Of a stretch of 64,000 nt of DNA, positions 44,182 to 52,783 are shown piece after piece. Position numbers and translations under genes: made by a program. The stretch is taken from assembly GCF_947504105.1 (NCBI RefSeq), contig NZ_CANNGP010000013.1, forward strand, positions 31,752 to 95,751. The letters are read 5' to 3'. Under the pieces are notes generated by a model, which saw nothing but the letters and a program-made list of their open reading frames with translations, did no database searches and was not told the DNA's origin. This stretch comes from an uncultured Tateyamaria sp. (GTDB lineage Bacteria; Pseudomonadota; Alphaproteobacteria; Rhodobacterales; Rhodobacteraceae). Position 1 is the stretch's first letter, and every line of letters begins with the position of its first letter.

Positions 44182-45185
44182 TGCGCATTGGTGTTGCAGG
44201 TGTCGGTCTGATCGGCCGTCAGCATTTGGACGCAATCGAACGCGCGCAAGGTGTCACGGTCTCTGCCGTCTTCGATCCGGCGTTGAAAGAACACGTGCCG
44301 TGGGCGTGTACCGACAGCCTTTTGGATCTGGCCGCGCAATCTGATGGTGTCATTCTTGCGGTGCCCAACCACCTTCACGCTTCGATGGCCCTGTCGCTGA
44401 TCGGTGTGCACTGCCCGATCCTGATCGAAAAACCGCTCGCGGCCACGACCGCCGAAGGGGTCGAAGTGGTCGCTGCCGCAGAAAAGGCAGATGTGCCCAT
44501 CCTTGTAGGGCATCATAGACGGCACAATCCGCTGGTCGCCAAAGCGCACCAGCTCATCGCCGATGGAACGCTGGGCAAAGTGACGACGGTACAGGGCACC
44601 TGCTGGCTGCCCAAGCCCGACAGCTACTACGCCCAGTCATGGCGGCAGGGGGCCGGGGCAGGGCCGTTGTTCATCAACCTGATCCACGACATTGACCTGT
44701 TGATGTACCTCTGCGATCCAATCACCCATGTGCAGGCGATGGAAAGCAATGCGGTGCGCGGGGCAAAAGCGGAGGAAGTGACCGTCGCCACCCTGCGCTT
44801 TGCCAGCGGCGCGCTGGGCACCGTCAACCTGTCCGACGTTGCCCTTGGGCCATGGAGCTGGGAGCTAACGGCAGGTGAAAACCCTGCCTATCCCAAAACG
44901 GATCAGTCCAGTTATCTCATCGGGGGAACGAAGGGCTCGCTGTCCTTGCCCAACCTCAGCCTGTGGACGCAAAAGGACGGCCCGGACTGGTGGGCGCCCA
45001 TGGATCAGACGCGGGTGCCACTGCCCCTCTCAGACCCGCTGAAGGATCAGATTGAGCATTTTGCGCAAGTTATCGAAGGCAATGCCCTGCCGCTTGTCAG
45101 CGGGGCCGATGGCCTGCGCGCTGTTCAGGTGATCGAAGCGATCAAATCAGCCGCCGGATCCGGGCAACTGGTCGCTGTCGGTTAG
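44178..45185 (+). CDS. Gfo/Idh/MocA family oxidoreductase (4 of 4)
   Basis: The 335-residue protein has I-G-V-A-G-V-G-L-I-G-R-Q-H at the N-terminus, I-E-K-P-L-A near residue 91, H-H-R-R-H-N-P near 112 and L-I-H-D-I-D-L-L near 173. The motifs fit inositol- or sugar-dehydrogenase-type enzymes. It closes the operon, overlapping uxuA by four bases. Confidence 0.9.
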   Translation: MMRIGVAGVGLIGRQHLDAIERAQGVTVSAVFDPALKEHVPWACTDSLLDLAAQSDGVILAVPNHLHASMALSLIGVHCPILIEKPLAATTAEGVEVVAAAEKADVPILVGHHRRHNPLVAKAHQLIADGTLGKVTTVQGTCWLPKPDSYYAQSWRQGAGAGPLFINLIHDIDLLMYLCDPITHVQAMESNAVRGAKAEEVTVATLRFASGALGTVNLSDVALGPWSWELTAGENPAYPKTDQSSYLIGGTKGSLSLPNLSLWTQKDGPDWWAPMDQTRVPLPLSDPLKDQIEHFAQVIEGNALPLVSGADGLRAVQVIEAIKSAAGSGQLVAVG

Positions 45186-45313
45186 GACATCTCCAAGCCG
45201 CTCCACTCACCGCACTGTGCACGACCTGGCGCTTTGGTTGCATTCAACGCGCCTATATTGCGCTGTACCGCCCGGCCCGCTAGGCAGGGGGCCGCAAGAC
45301 AAAGGCGCAGACC

Positions 45314-46603
45314 ATGACCCAAGCTCTCCTGCCAACCCTCGACCAGATGCGCGTGGCCGTAATTGGATTGGGCTATGTCGGCCTGCCCCTCGCGGTGGAA
45401 CTAGGCAAGCAACGCCCCACCATTGGGTTTGATCTGAACGCCGAGCGTGTCGCGGGATTGCAGGCAGGCACGGACAGCACTGGTGAAGTGGATGACCTGC
45501 ATGAGGCAACGCACCTGACCTACACGACCACCCTGTCCGACATCGCGGAGTGCAACGTCTATATCGTTGCCGTCCCGACCCCAATCGACAGCCATCGCCA
45601 ACCCAACCTTGCCCCGCTGCTTGCGGCCTCCCGCACGGTTGGGGAGGTGATCAAGCGCGGCGACATCGTCATTTTCGAAAGCACCGTCTATCCCGGCGCG
45701 ACCGAGGAAGACTGCCTGCCATTGGTCGAGGAGGTGTCCGGCCTGCGCCTCAACACCGACTTCCACGCGGGCTACAGTCCAGAGCGGATCAACCCCGGCG
45801 ACAAGGATCGCCCGTTGCCCAAAATCACCAAAGTTACCTCCGGCTCAACCCCCGAAGCCGGGCAGGCGATTGACGCGCTCTATGGCTCCATCATCACGGC
45901 TGGCACCCACCTTGCCCCGTCCATCCGCGTCGCAGAAGCGGCCAAGGTCATCGAAAACACGCAACGTGACGTGAATATCGCCCTGATCAATGAGCTTTCG
46001 ATCATCTTTTCGCACCTTGGCATCGACACCTCCGCTGTGCTGGACGCTGCTGCCACCAAGTGGAATTTCAACCGCTACACGCCCGGGCTGGTTGGGGGGC
46101 ATTGTATCGGTGTTGATCCCTATTACCTGATCGACAAATCGATTTCGGCTGGACACATCCCCGACATCATCCGCATGGCGCGCGAGATCAACGATGGCAT
46201 GGCGCAACATGCGGTTTCCCTTTTGGTCAAGGCAATGATCAAGCGCGAAGCGCGCGTTCATGGAGGTCGCGTTCTGATCCTTGGGATCACGTTCAAGCAA
46301 AACTGCGCAGATATCCGCAACACCAAGGTTGTCGACATGCTGGGTGAATTGGAAAGCTACGGGCTTGAAGCCGATATCCATGACCAATGGGCCGACCCGG
46401 GCGAGGTCAGCGAAGCGCACAGCCTTGATCTGCTCACTGAACTGCCGGCGCAGGCAGGCTATGACGCGGTCATCCTGGCCGTGCCGCATGACGATCTGGT
46501 CGCAAAAGGCCCGGCACCTTTGCGCGCGCTTTTGACGGAAAAGGGTGTCCTGTTCGATATGAAGGCGGCGTTCGATGCAGCCGACAGCGACCTGCGGCTC
46601 TAG
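45314..46603 (+). CDS. tviB: nucleotide sugar dehydrogenase (Vi polysaccharide TviB type)
   Basis: The 429-residue protein has V-A-V-I-G-L-G-Y-V-G-L-P-L-A near residue 14, V-P-T-P-I-D near 89, F-E-S-T-V-Y-P-G-A-T-E-E near 118, Y-S-P-E-R-I-N-P-G-D near 153 and the substrate-site G-G-H-C-I-G-V-D-P-Y-Y near 259 with the catalytic cysteine, then a C-terminal K-Q-N-C-A-D-I-R-N-T-K. These place it with UDP-GlcNAc/GalNAc 6-dehydrogenases of the TviB/WbpO type, which make uronic acids for surface polysaccharides. No other glycan genes are nearby. Confidence 0.88.
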   Translation: MTQALLPTLDQMRVAVIGLGYVGLPLAVELGKQRPTIGFDLNAERVAGLQAGTDSTGEVDDLHEATHLTYTTTLSDIAECNVYIVAVPTPIDSHRQPNLAPLLAASRTVGEVIKRGDIVIFESTVYPGATEEDCLPLVEEVSGLRLNTDFHAGYSPERINPGDKDRPLPKITKVTSGSTPEAGQAIDALYGSIITAGTHLAPSIRVAEAAKVIENTQRDVNIALINELSIIFSHLGIDTSAVLDAAATKWNFNRYTPGLVGGHCIGVDPYYLIDKSISAGHIPDIIRMAREINDGMAQHAVSLLVKAMIKREARVHGGRVLILGITFKQNCADIRNTKVVDMLGELESYGLEADIHDQWADPGEVSEAHSLDLLTELPAQAGYDAVILAVPHDDLVAKGPAPLRALLTEKGVLFDMKAAFDAADSDLRL

Positions 46604-46787
46604 CTTGCCAGCGCTGCAATGACCCATCTTAGCAGTGCGTTTTCCCGCATAAATCGCCACATTGGTCGTCCGCAGCCTCTAACCAGGGGGCGGGGAAAAA
46701 TGTGATGTGATCAAAAGACGTTTCTGTGTCAGCTTGTCCAAACATACGACGGTGGATCGACCTGATCACGCCGACTGGAGGGATAGC

Positions 46788-48761
46788 ATGACTGAAACGC
46801 TTGATTGGATCCGTGTGGGACAGACATCTGACTTGCCCGAAGGGCGGGTCAAAACCGTGACTGCGCGCACCGTCTCCATCTGCCTTTCCCATTTCGACGG
46901 GCAGTGGGCGGCCATGGACAATCACTGTCCGCATCAGCGCGGACCGCTGGGTGAAGGATCGATCGAGCGTGGAGAGGGTGGCAAATGCTGGATCCGCTGC
47001 CCATGGCACGGGTGGGACTTTGATCCGCTCACCGGTGCCCCTCCTGGCGGGCACGAGGACACCGGACAAAAACTCTACCGGCTCAAGATCGAGGGGGATG
47101 AGATATTTGTGGGCCTCGAACCAGAACCGCCGCATGTACGCACGGTCAGCGATCAGATGGCGGAAAGCATGGTCAACTGGGGCCTGAAACACGTCTTTGG
47201 CATGGTGGGCCATTCAAACCTCGGGCTGGCCGATGCAATCCGCATGCGGGTCGAAGCGGGCGAGATGAAGTATGTGGGCATCCGCCACGAAGGGTCCGCC
47301 GCGTTCGCCGCATCCGCCTATGGCAAGTTGACGGGTCATCCCGCAGGGTGTCTTACCATCGCCGGGCCGGGTGCCACGAACCTGCTGACAGGCCTGTGGG
47401 ACGCTAAGGTTGATCGCGCGCCCGTGCTGGCACTGACGGGTCAGGTGCAGACCCAGGTCTTTGGCCCCGGCGCGTTTCAGGACATCGACCTGTCCTCGGC
47501 CTTTGATGCGGTTAGCAGGTTCAGCCAGACAGTGCTGAGCACCTCAAAACACGCCGAACTGGTGTCGCTGGCGATGAAGAATGCACTGGTCGAGCGGGAC
47601 GTGGCCCATCTGATCTTCCCCGATGACATGCAGACCAACCCGTCCGACGCGCCCGCATCCAAGCCCGACGGGCGCATGGGTCGCGCAGTCGTCAAGCCAT
47701 CGGATGCAGATGTTGCCGATGCGCTGAACCTGCTGAACGCGGCCAAACGCCCGATCTTTGTGATCGGTCACGGTGCGTGGGACCATATGGAGGCGATCGC
47801 CAAGCTGGCCGAAACCCTTGGTGCCCCGGTGCTGACAACATTCAAAGGCAAGGGCCTGCTGTCCGACAGCCACCCCAATGCTGCGGGCGTTCTCGGTCGG
47901 TCCGGCACTCCAATTGCGTCGTGGTTTATGAACGAAGCGGACCTAATCCTGACCCTCGGAACCTCCTTCTCCAACCACACGGGGATCGAACCTTCGAAAC
48001 CCATCATCCAGGTTGATTTCGAACGCATGCAGCTTGGCAAGTTCCACCCGGTCGATCTGCCCATCTGGTCCGAGATTGGTGAATTCTGTGCGGTCGTTGC
48101 TCCGCATCTGGTACGTCCTGCTGACGCGGCTGATCAGGTGACGGAACTCGCTGAACGCTGGGATATTTGGCGCAAGGAAAAACGTAACCGTATGGGGGAG
48201 GAAACAGCCAAGGGCATCCATGCCTTCGCCATATTCGACGCATTGTCGCGCGTGGCGCCAGCTGATGCGATCATCGCCGTGGATGTGGGCAACAACACGT
48301 ACTCCTTTGGGCGCTACTTCGAAACCAAGGGGCAGCGCGTACTGATGTCCGGCTACCTTGGTTCCATTGGTTTTGGCTTTCCCGCAGCCATGGGTGCGTG
48401 GGCGGCAACGCAGGACTTCGAGTGGCTCAAGGGACGCAAGATCATCTCGATTTCGGGCGACGGCGGGTTCGGTCAATACGCAATGGAGCTGACGACAGCG
48501 GTCAAGTACGGGATGGATATCACCCACGTGCTGCTGCACAATGGCGAGCTGGGCAAGATCACCAAGGAACAGAAGTCCGGTGAATGGCCGGTGTGGGAAA
48601 CATCCCTGCACAACCCGTCTTTTGCGGCTTTTGCCAAGATTTGCGGGGCGCATGGGGAAAAGGTCGTGTCGTCCGATGCCATCGAAGCGGCCCTGCAAAA
48701 GGCACTGGATGTTGATGGTCCGGCTTTGGTCGAGATCATGACAGATGCCGAGCTGGTCTAA
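46788..48761 (+). CDS. Rieske [2Fe-2S] domain fused to a ThDP-dependent enzyme
   Basis: The 657-residue protein is a fusion. Residues about 8-115 form a Rieske ferredoxin-like domain with cluster ligands Cys47 and His49 (C-P-H-Q-R) and Cys71 and His74 (C-P-W-H-G-W). From about 118 it is a complete ThDP enzyme of the acetolactate synthase/pyruvate oxidase group: the cofactor-activating Glu168 in R-H-E-G-S, G-P-G-A-T-N near 198, a central domain, and the ThDP-Mg motif G-D-G-G-F near 557 with the Asn of H-N-G-E about 27 residues on. A redox cluster could pass electrons from an oxidative decarboxylation. The ATG at 46788 has a GGAGGG site; no in-frame stop separates the parts. It stands alone, followed by a hairpin. 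Confidence 0.88.
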   Translation: MTETLDWIRVGQTSDLPEGRVKTVTARTVSICLSHFDGQWAAMDNHCPHQRGPLGEGSIERGEGGKCWIRCPWHGWDFDPLTGAPPGGHEDTGQKLYRLKIEGDEIFVGLEPEPPHVRTVSDQMAESMVNWGLKHVFGMVGHSNLGLADAIRMRVEAGEMKYVGIRHEGSAAFAASAYGKLTGHPAGCLTIAGPGATNLLTGLWDAKVDRAPVLALTGQVQTQVFGPGAFQDIDLSSAFDAVSRFSQTVLSTSKHAELVSLAMKNALVERDVAHLIFPDDMQTNPSDAPASKPDGRMGRAVVKPSDADVADALNLLNAAKRPIFVIGHGAWDHMEAIAKLAETLGAPVLTTFKGKGLLSDSHPNAAGVLGRSGTPIASWFMNEADLILTLGTSFSNHTGIEPSKPIIQVDFERMQLGKFHPVDLPIWSEIGEFCAVVAPHLVRPADAADQVTELAERWDIWRKEKRNRMGEETAKGIHAFAIFDALSRVAPADAIIAVDVGNNTYSFGRYFETKGQRVLMSGYLGSIGFGFPAAMGAWAATQDFEWLKGRKIISISGDGGFGQYAMELTTAVKYGMDITHVLLHNGELGKITKEQKSGEWPVWETSLHNPSFAAFAKICGAHGEKVVSSDAIEAALQKALDVDGPALVEIMTDAELV

Positions 48762-48768
48762 CGGGCGG

Positions 48769-48787
48769 GGCGCACCACGGGTGCGCC
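48769..48787 (+). terminator. hairpin after the Rieske-ThDP gene
   Basis: A perfect 8-bp GC-rich stem (48769-48776 with 48780-48787) closes an ACG loop eight bases after the stop codon and is followed by TTA. It resembles the hairpin after the DUF1285 gene (2608-2630) in layout. Confidence 0.55.
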
Positions 48788-48993
48788 TTACGGGGCAGGC
48801 GGAGGTACCCACCGTTCGCGCTTAACGATCTGTTCATCAACTGGACCGCGCGCTGCGTTAACCTGTCCGGTTTCGCCATTTCTGCGCTGCGGCGGTGTAC
48901 ACCCGGTGCATCGCCCATCCCCTTTTTTCTTATGGTGTCAATGCGCGTCTGCGGCTTTGCGGCGACAAACGGTGCACAGATGTTGCGCGTACG

Positions 48994-49761
48994 CTATCCG
49001 GTTCGTCCGTCAAAGGCCTTCACGATGATCCCTTCCGCCTCCAGCGTCCGGCGCACAGAGGCGGCGATTTCCACAGCCTCGGGCGTGTCCCCATGGCAGC
49101 AAATGGTGTCGATGGGCGTCTCGATTCGCTTGCCGCTGTCGGTGATGATGGCCTGCGCCTTCACCATCTCGACCATCCTTTTGCCTGCGATTTCAGCATC
49201 ATGGATGATGGCGCCAGGCTTGCGGCGGTCCACCAGTGTGGCGTCGTCATTATAGGCGCGGTCGGCAAATATCTCGCAGGCGAATGTCGCCCCGATTGAC
49301 CGTGCCGCACGCTCTTGGGCTGTAGCGGCCAGCACCATGATGATGGCGTCGGGATGTGCGGACAGCGCGGCCTCATAGCAGGCGCGGGCCATGTCCTCAT
49401 CCTCGGATGTCATGTTGCCCAACGCACCGTGCAGCTTGATGTGACGCACTTGCGCCCCCAGCGCGTTTGCCATTCCCAGCGTCGCACCCACCTGACATCG
49501 GATAGAATTCTGAAGCGATTTCAAAGGCATATCAATACGTCGCCGTCCAAACCCCTGAATGTCAGCAAAGCCGGGATGCGACCCGATGCCGACGCCCTGT
49601 TCAAGCGCAATGCTCATGGTCGTCGCCATCACATCCGGGTCACCCGCATGCGCCCCGCAAGCAATATTAGCCGATGTGACAGTGTTCAAAAGGGCCGCGT
49701 CATCTCCCATGTTCCAAGGGCCAAAGCTCTCGCCCATATCGGCGTTCAGGTCGACTTCCAT
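48994..49761 (-). CDS. pxpA: 5-oxoprolinase subunit A (LamB/YcsF family)
   Basis: The 255-residue protein has the LamB/YcsF signature D-L-N-A-D-M-G-E-S-F-G near its start, then S-A-N-I-A-C-G-A-H-A-G-D near residue 28, G-S-H-P-G-F near 58 and V-R-H-I-K-L-H-G-A-L near 95. With PxpB and PxpC it hydrolyses 5-oxoproline to glutamate using ATP. The ATG at 49761 is chosen after AAGGAT; pxpC ends just four bases upstream, so the three genes form one operon in the order pxpB-pxpC-pxpA. Confidence 0.93.
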   Translation of the reverse strand: MEVDLNADMGESFGPWNMGDDAALLNTVTSANIACGAHAGDPDVMATTMSIALEQGVGIGSHPGFADIQGFGRRRIDMPLKSLQNSIRCQVGATLGMANALGAQVRHIKLHGALGNMTSEDEDMARACYEAALSAHPDAIIMVLAATAQERAARSIGATFACEIFADRAYNDDATLVDRRKPGAIIHDAEIAGKRMVEMVKAQAIITDSGKRIETPIDTICCHGDTPEAVEIAASVRRTLEAEGIIVKAFDGRTG

Positions 49762-49765
49762 GGTA

Positions 49766-50791
49766 TTATCCTTCGTCCAATGGGGCATCGGTGGCGGATA
49801 CCGCGCCGCCAATCAACTGATAACTCAACAAATCTTGCAATGTTGCCGGGTCCCGCACCAGTGGGGTCACTGCCTTAGGTAGTGCTGCCCACGCCGCGTG
49901 CGCGCGCGCTTCGATCGCAGCCCCGTCTTCAAGGCCCACAAACTGGAATTGTAGGGTGGCCCCGGCAGGGGCCTGCGCCACCCGCGGCATGTCGCAGGGT
50001 AGAACGGTCCCTATACGGGGATAGCCACCGGTCGTCTGACTTTCCGCCATCAGGACAAATGGCGTGCCGTCACCGGTGATCTGAATGTCCCCCGGTACGA
50101 TGACCTCACTGACAATACCGAGCGCTTTGGGGGTCGAAAATCCTTCACCATCGCTGTCCATGCGAATGCCCTGCCGGTTCGCTCTTGGATCACGTCGAAA
50201 GGTCGTCACTTCGAACCTGTTTCGCGTTTCGTCGGCAAAGTCATTTGTTTGCATGCTGGGAACGATACGGATGCTACCACCGTCAAAGCGGGAGTCCCGG
50301 GGAAGGGCTAGGCCGACATCACCGCCCCGATCCGACTGGATGGGTAGAACATCGCCGGCAGTGACCAGTTCGCCCAGACCGCAGGACTGGTGCGTGGCAC
50401 GCGATCCCAACATCTGTTCCGTCGCAAAACCGCCGCCCACGTGCAGGTACCCATAGGTTCCTGCGCGGGTTGGCCCGATGGTAAGGACACTTGATTTCGC
50501 AAGGGTGTGACTGGCGTTCCATGCAGCAGTTGAGCCATTGATCTGCGCCGTCATCTCCGCCCCTGTCAGGGCAATGCGCATATCCTCGGCGGCCTCGAAC
50601 GTGCCGCCCACGCCCACCATTTCCAGAACGGCAAAATCAGGGCTTTGGCGTAGCAGTGCCGCGCCTTCGTACACGGCCAGCCTGTCTGCTGCACCTCCAC
50701 GGGTCAGCCCTTTCGCAAGAAAGCCAGAGCGGCCCAGATCCTGCACGGCGACCCCGGGCCCCACTTGGTGGACGTAAAGCGCAGCCATCAT
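49766..50791 (-). CDS. pxpC: 5-oxoprolinase subunit C (biotin-dependent carboxyltransferase family)
   Basis: The 341-residue protein belongs to the allophanate hydrolase subunit 2/KipA-like family, with V-Q-D-L-G-R-S-G-F near residue 17, a G-L-T-R-G-G-A-A-D segment after it, and the Q-T-T-G-G-Y-P-R-I-G-T-V strand near 252. It acts with PxpB and PxpA. The start has two adjacent ATG codons (50791 and 50788) overlapping the pxpB stop. Confidence 0.92.
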   Translation of the reverse strand: MMAALYVHQVGPGVAVQDLGRSGFLAKGLTRGGAADRLAVYEGAALLRQSPDFAVLEMVGVGGTFEAAEDMRIALTGAEMTAQINGSTAAWNASHTLAKSSVLTIGPTRAGTYGYLHVGGGFATEQMLGSRATHQSCGLGELVTAGDVLPIQSDRGGDVGLALPRDSRFDGGSIRIVPSMQTNDFADETRNRFEVTTFRRDPRANRQGIRMDSDGEGFSTPKALGIVSEVIVPGDIQITGDGTPFVLMAESQTTGGYPRIGTVLPCDMPRVAQAPAGATLQFQFVGLEDGAAIEARAHAAWAALPKAVTPLVRDPATLQDLLSYQLIGGAVSATDAPLDEG

Positions 50792-51537
50792 GCCAGCTCC
50801 GTTCGGATGGCGCCGCCTGACCCATCGGTCACCGTGTCTTCAATACGGGCAAGTTCTGCTGCTGAGATGTCTGCAAACTGAATCTCGTCTCCGGGCGCCA
50901 AGGGAAATGGCGTATCCCCGCAGGGACGGAAACAGCTGAACGCCGTCTGACCGACATGCCGCCAGCCGGTGGGGGTATCCTTGGCGAACAAGCACACCTG
51001 CCGGACGGCGGCCACCAGTGCCCCGGCAGGCACATTCGGTGTCAGCTCAAGCTGTCGCGGTATGTTCCAAGCCTCGTCCAGAGTGCCTAGATATGGTTGG
51101 CCTGGCGCAAATCCCAGCGTCAGCACGCGCAGTCGGGTAGAGGTGAGGTCGCGTAGTGCGTCAGCCTCGGTTCGGCCTGCTGCCTCTGCCGCTTCCGCAA
51201 ATTGTGGGGCGCGATCGCCACCAAACACTGCGGGAATTGTCCACAGGGCGCGTCCATCTGGCAATGGGGCCGCGAACCAATCCTGCGTGGCAAGTACAGT
51301 CTTCAACCGGTCCAAAAGTACTTCGAACCGGTGTTCAGCCAGGTCGATGCGAAAGAAGGCCGACACCAACGTGCTGCTGCTTTCGGATACTTCTGTCCAG
51401 CCTCGGGCATCCACTGCACTGCGGAACGCGATGGCCGCGCGGTTGGCCGCATCTGTCGCCGTGTCGCCAAAGGTAACAAGCACCCCGTCCAATCCGACTG
51501 AGCGGACTTTGGGGGTATATGTGGTGAGGGTATTCAT
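50788..51537 (-). CDS. pxpB: 5-oxoprolinase subunit B (allophanate hydrolase subunit 1/KipI family)
   Basis: The 249-residue protein contains the KipI-family elements: a ferredoxin-like N-terminal domain and the cyclophilin-like C-terminal part with F-A-P-G-Q-P-Y-L-G near residue 143, P-R near 160, V-P-A-G-A-L-V-A near 170 and P-T-G-W-R-H-V-G near 190. Upstream in-frame codons exist to 51738 but run over the opposite end of the neighbouring gene, so the ATG at 51537 is taken as the start. Confidence 0.92.
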   Translation of the reverse strand: MNTLTTYTPKVRSVGLDGVLVTFGDTATDAANRAAIAFRSAVDARGWTEVSESSSTLVSAFFRIDLAEHRFEVLLDRLKTVLATQDWFAAPLPDGRALWTIPAVFGGDRAPQFAEAAEAAGRTEADALRDLTSTRLRVLTLGFAPGQPYLGTLDEAWNIPRQLELTPNVPAGALVAAVRQVCLFAKDTPTGWRHVGQTAFSCFRPCGDTPFPLAPGDEIQFADISAAELARIEDTVTDGSGGAIRTELA

Positions 51538-51574
51538 GGAGCGTAGGTTAGAGGCTTGGACCCGGGACGCAATG

Positions 51575-52783
51575 CTAAAGAGCGGTGCGCAGCCAGCCAT
51601 CGTCAAAGGCGATATGGCTGACGCCAGCCAGTCTGGCGATACGGTCCAACTCTGACCCGAACGCAGCTCGCCGCCCCTTGCCCCAGCGTATCCTGCGTTC
51701 CGGCCAGAGCGCCCGCACACGCAATGCATCATCGGCACGATGGGCCTTCATATCGACACGACCCACGATCCTGTCGCCTTCCATCAGTGGAAAGACATAG
51801 TAGCCGTAGGTGCGCTTCGGCTCTGGCACAAAGATTTCAATCCGGTAGGTGAAACCGAACAGGCGCTCGGCCCGTCTGCGATCACGCAGGGCGGGATCAA
51901 ACGGGCTCAGGACACGCAGTCGGGATGTCGGATTGTGTTTCAAAGCGGGGTCGTCGGGCAGTGTTGGCCAAGCGTAGGCCGGTCGCATCGACCCGTCTAT
52001 GCCCGTCACGTTCACCTGAATGATGCGCCCCGATGCGAGCGCTGATGTGCACCATACCTTGGCCTCGGCCGGGCTGATGTGATCCCAGAATGCGGCCAAT
52101 TCCCCATGAGTGGCAAAGCCAAGGCGATCTAAAGCCTCGCGGCAACACCAGTCGATAGTCTCTTCGATGTCCGGGGCATTCCCGATCATGCGCGTGTCAA
52201 GCACCCGTTCGGTCAGGTCGTAGTACTTCTGAAACCCTTCGCGTTTGACGACTTGCAGAGCTCCGCTGCGCCACAGGTATTCGAGGGCCGTCTTGGATGG
52301 GTGCCAATCCCACCAGCCGCCAGATCCACGTTTCTCATCGTCCCCCACATCGCCCGAACAGCAGGGGCCGTGATCGCGGATGCGGTCAAGCACCGGTTGG
52401 AACTTCGCTTCGAATCCCCCTCGGCGCCATTCGCTCCATCGTTCGCGTAGGCGTTCCGCATCCCGTTCGCGGCGTAGATGCCAGTAAGGATAAAAGGATG
52501 TCGGAATGACCGCAGCATCATGTGTCCAGTGTTCGAACAGACTCCGATCGCGCTCGTACAGGCTTTTGAGGTTCTTTGGGCGGTACCTGGGCCTGCGCGA
52601 GAAAAGGATCAGGTCATGGGCACGTGCGACAGTGTTGATGCTGTCGAGCTGGACAAAGCCAAGGCGGGTGATCAGATCAAGCAGGGCGGTCCCATGCGCT
52701 GGTCCGCCAGGCGTGTCTGACAGCGCATGACGATCTAGAAAGACGCGCCTTGCCTGAGTGTTGGTCAGTGTGAACGCTGTCAC
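51575..52783 (-). CDS. YcaQ/AlkX-type DNA glycosylase (winged-helix HTH_42 family)
   Basis: The 402-residue protein belongs to the HTH_42 family of DNA glycosylases. It has F-V-Q-L-D-S-I near residue 42, matching the Q-x-D active-site variant of YcaQ/AlkX, in contrast to the Q-x-Q of AlkZ. Further family features are F-E-H-W-T-H-D-A-A near 85, and L-S-P-F-D-P near 308. Such enzymes remove alkylated bases or unhook interstrand crosslinks. Its start overlaps the stop of the LacI gene by four bases, an uncommon pairing. Confidence 0.85.
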   Translation of the reverse strand: MTAFTLTNTQARRVFLDRHALSDTPGGPAHGTALLDLITRLGFVQLDSINTVARAHDLILFSRRPRYRPKNLKSLYERDRSLFEHWTHDAAVIPTSFYPYWHLRRERDAERLRERWSEWRRGGFEAKFQPVLDRIRDHGPCCSGDVGDDEKRGSGGWWDWHPSKTALEYLWRSGALQVVKREGFQKYYDLTERVLDTRMIGNAPDIEETIDWCCREALDRLGFATHGELAAFWDHISPAEAKVWCTSALASGRIIQVNVTGIDGSMRPAYAWPTLPDDPALKHNPTSRLRVLSPFDPALRDRRRAERLFGFTYRIEIFVPEPKRTYGYYVFPLMEGDRIVGRVDMKAHRADDALRVRALWPERRIRWGKGRRAAFGSELDRIARLAGVSHIAFDDGWLRTAL

